From positions 143,889,692 through 143,953,691 of the forward strand of contig JBAIZL010000001.1 in NCBI GenBank assembly GCA_036971475.1: a stretch of DNA of 64,000 nucleotides, written 5' to 3'. Shown one piece after another: positions 63,865-64,000 of the stretch (within the stretch, counting starts at the first letter, position 1; each line of letters begins with the position of its first letter). The position numbers and the translations under genes are program-made. This DNA comes from Prosapia bicincta. Its lineage: Eukaryota > Arthropoda > Insecta > Hemiptera > Cercopidae. The notes beneath the pieces were generated by a model. That model worked only from the letters and a program-made list of their open reading frames with translations. It was not told where the DNA came from and searched no databases.

Positions 63865-63884
63865 GATCCGGCCCGGCTTGACCA
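63865..63884 (-). promoter_or_regulatory. candidate primer-binding site
   Basis: On the minus strand this reads TGGTCAAGCCGGGCCGGATC, a GC-rich island in AT-rich surroundings. It starts with TGG (the complement of a tRNA CCA end) and lies four bases after a CA that could close the 5' LTR. I cannot match it to a particular tRNA from memory. Confidence 0.3.
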
Positions 63885-64000
63885 AATTTGTTTGGTAACA
63901 ATACTTTCGGAGGACCAATAATTATTATGATTATATAAATTAATAGTTTGTACTTACGTGCACCGTGAATACACACTTATCACACTCGCGTATTAAATAA
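63885..64000 (-). repeat. possible end of the 5' LTR, cut by the window edge
   Basis: If the primer-binding site call is right, the bases to its right are the 3' part of the upstream LTR. No clear long match to the 58.2-58.57 kb segment is visible by eye, so this is a positional inference. Confidence 0.25.

Larger units (their letters stand above)
58566..63884 (-). mobile_element. BEL/Pao LTR retrotransposon, degenerate, minus strand
   Basis: Domains lie in the BEL/Pao order on the minus strand: Gag (DUF1759 type) with CCHC knuckles, aspartic protease, reverse transcriptase, RNase H, integrase and a C-terminal DUF5641-like region. G+C content is visibly higher than in the flanks, as expected of a foreign insertion. 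In-frame stops occur in the Gag start region, after protease and before the reverse transcriptase, and shifts occur in Gag, protease and reverse transcriptase, so this copy cannot make its polyprotein. The damage is light and all the catalytic residues I looked for remain, so the insertion is fairly young. The 5' LTR lies near or beyond the right edge. Confidence 0.92.

Noticed and set aside
63865..63884. tRNA gene 3' end as an explanation for the GC-rich word
   Set aside because: No cloverleaf can be completed upstream. The word fits a primer-binding site position better, though that call is also weak.

Overview
This window is animal nuclear DNA, most likely from an insect. It is strongly AT-rich, has no bacterial-style gene packing, and is full of (AT)n microsatellites. 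Its recognisable coding matter is transposon-derived: a BEL/Pao LTR retrotransposon, a mariner transposase relic, Penelope-like element fragments, and a decayed copy of a cysteine-containing protein family that I associate with arthropod genomes. A hemimetabolous insect with a large repeat-rich genome would fit, but the order cannot be fixed from the sequence. I see no intact host gene, tRNA, rRNA or CRISPR array.

Layout. Bases 1-28,000 are AT-rich non-coding DNA broken by AT/GT microsatellites, a diverged ~500-bp tandem duplication (9.1-9.9 kb), a 4 x 50-bp minisatellite with a hammerhead-ribozyme-like core (11.3 kb), a 35-bp triplication (21.5 kb) and a compound satellite (25.6 kb). At 28.3 kb lies the broken cysteine-rich pseudogene. 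At 31.7-32.9 kb is an inverted repeat followed by three head-to-tail 396-bp units. Each unit starts, and two complete, the same 84-codon reading frame, which resembles the N-terminus of a Penelope-like element; an (AT)n tract follows.

Between 34.8 and 44.9 kb are long hairpin (foldback) elements, and most hairpins in the window abut (AT)n tracts. They fall into related families with other copies at 1.9, 23.0, 28.9 and 37.3 kb. From 42.8 to 46.8 kb there is a nest of repeats: three fragments of one unnamed dispersed repeat in both orientations, two adjacent foldbacks, and a mariner relic with a candidate terminal repeat. Bases 46.8-58.2 kb hold almost nothing recognisable.

From about 58.2 kb to the right edge is a minus-strand BEL/Pao element: 3' LTR candidate, integrase, RNase H, reverse transcriptase, protease, Gag and leader. 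Its 5' LTR is probably at or beyond the edge. It has nonsense codons, frameshifts and a probable deletion between RNase H and integrase, so this copy cannot be autonomous, although the catalytic residues of every domain can still be read.

The main self-comparison result is that several superficially separate hairpins belong to shared families, and that hairpin, (AT)n tract and Penelope-like tandem array occur together. The suggestion that the hairpins are Penelope-like terminal repeats carrying decayed hammerhead motifs is inference and is labelled so.
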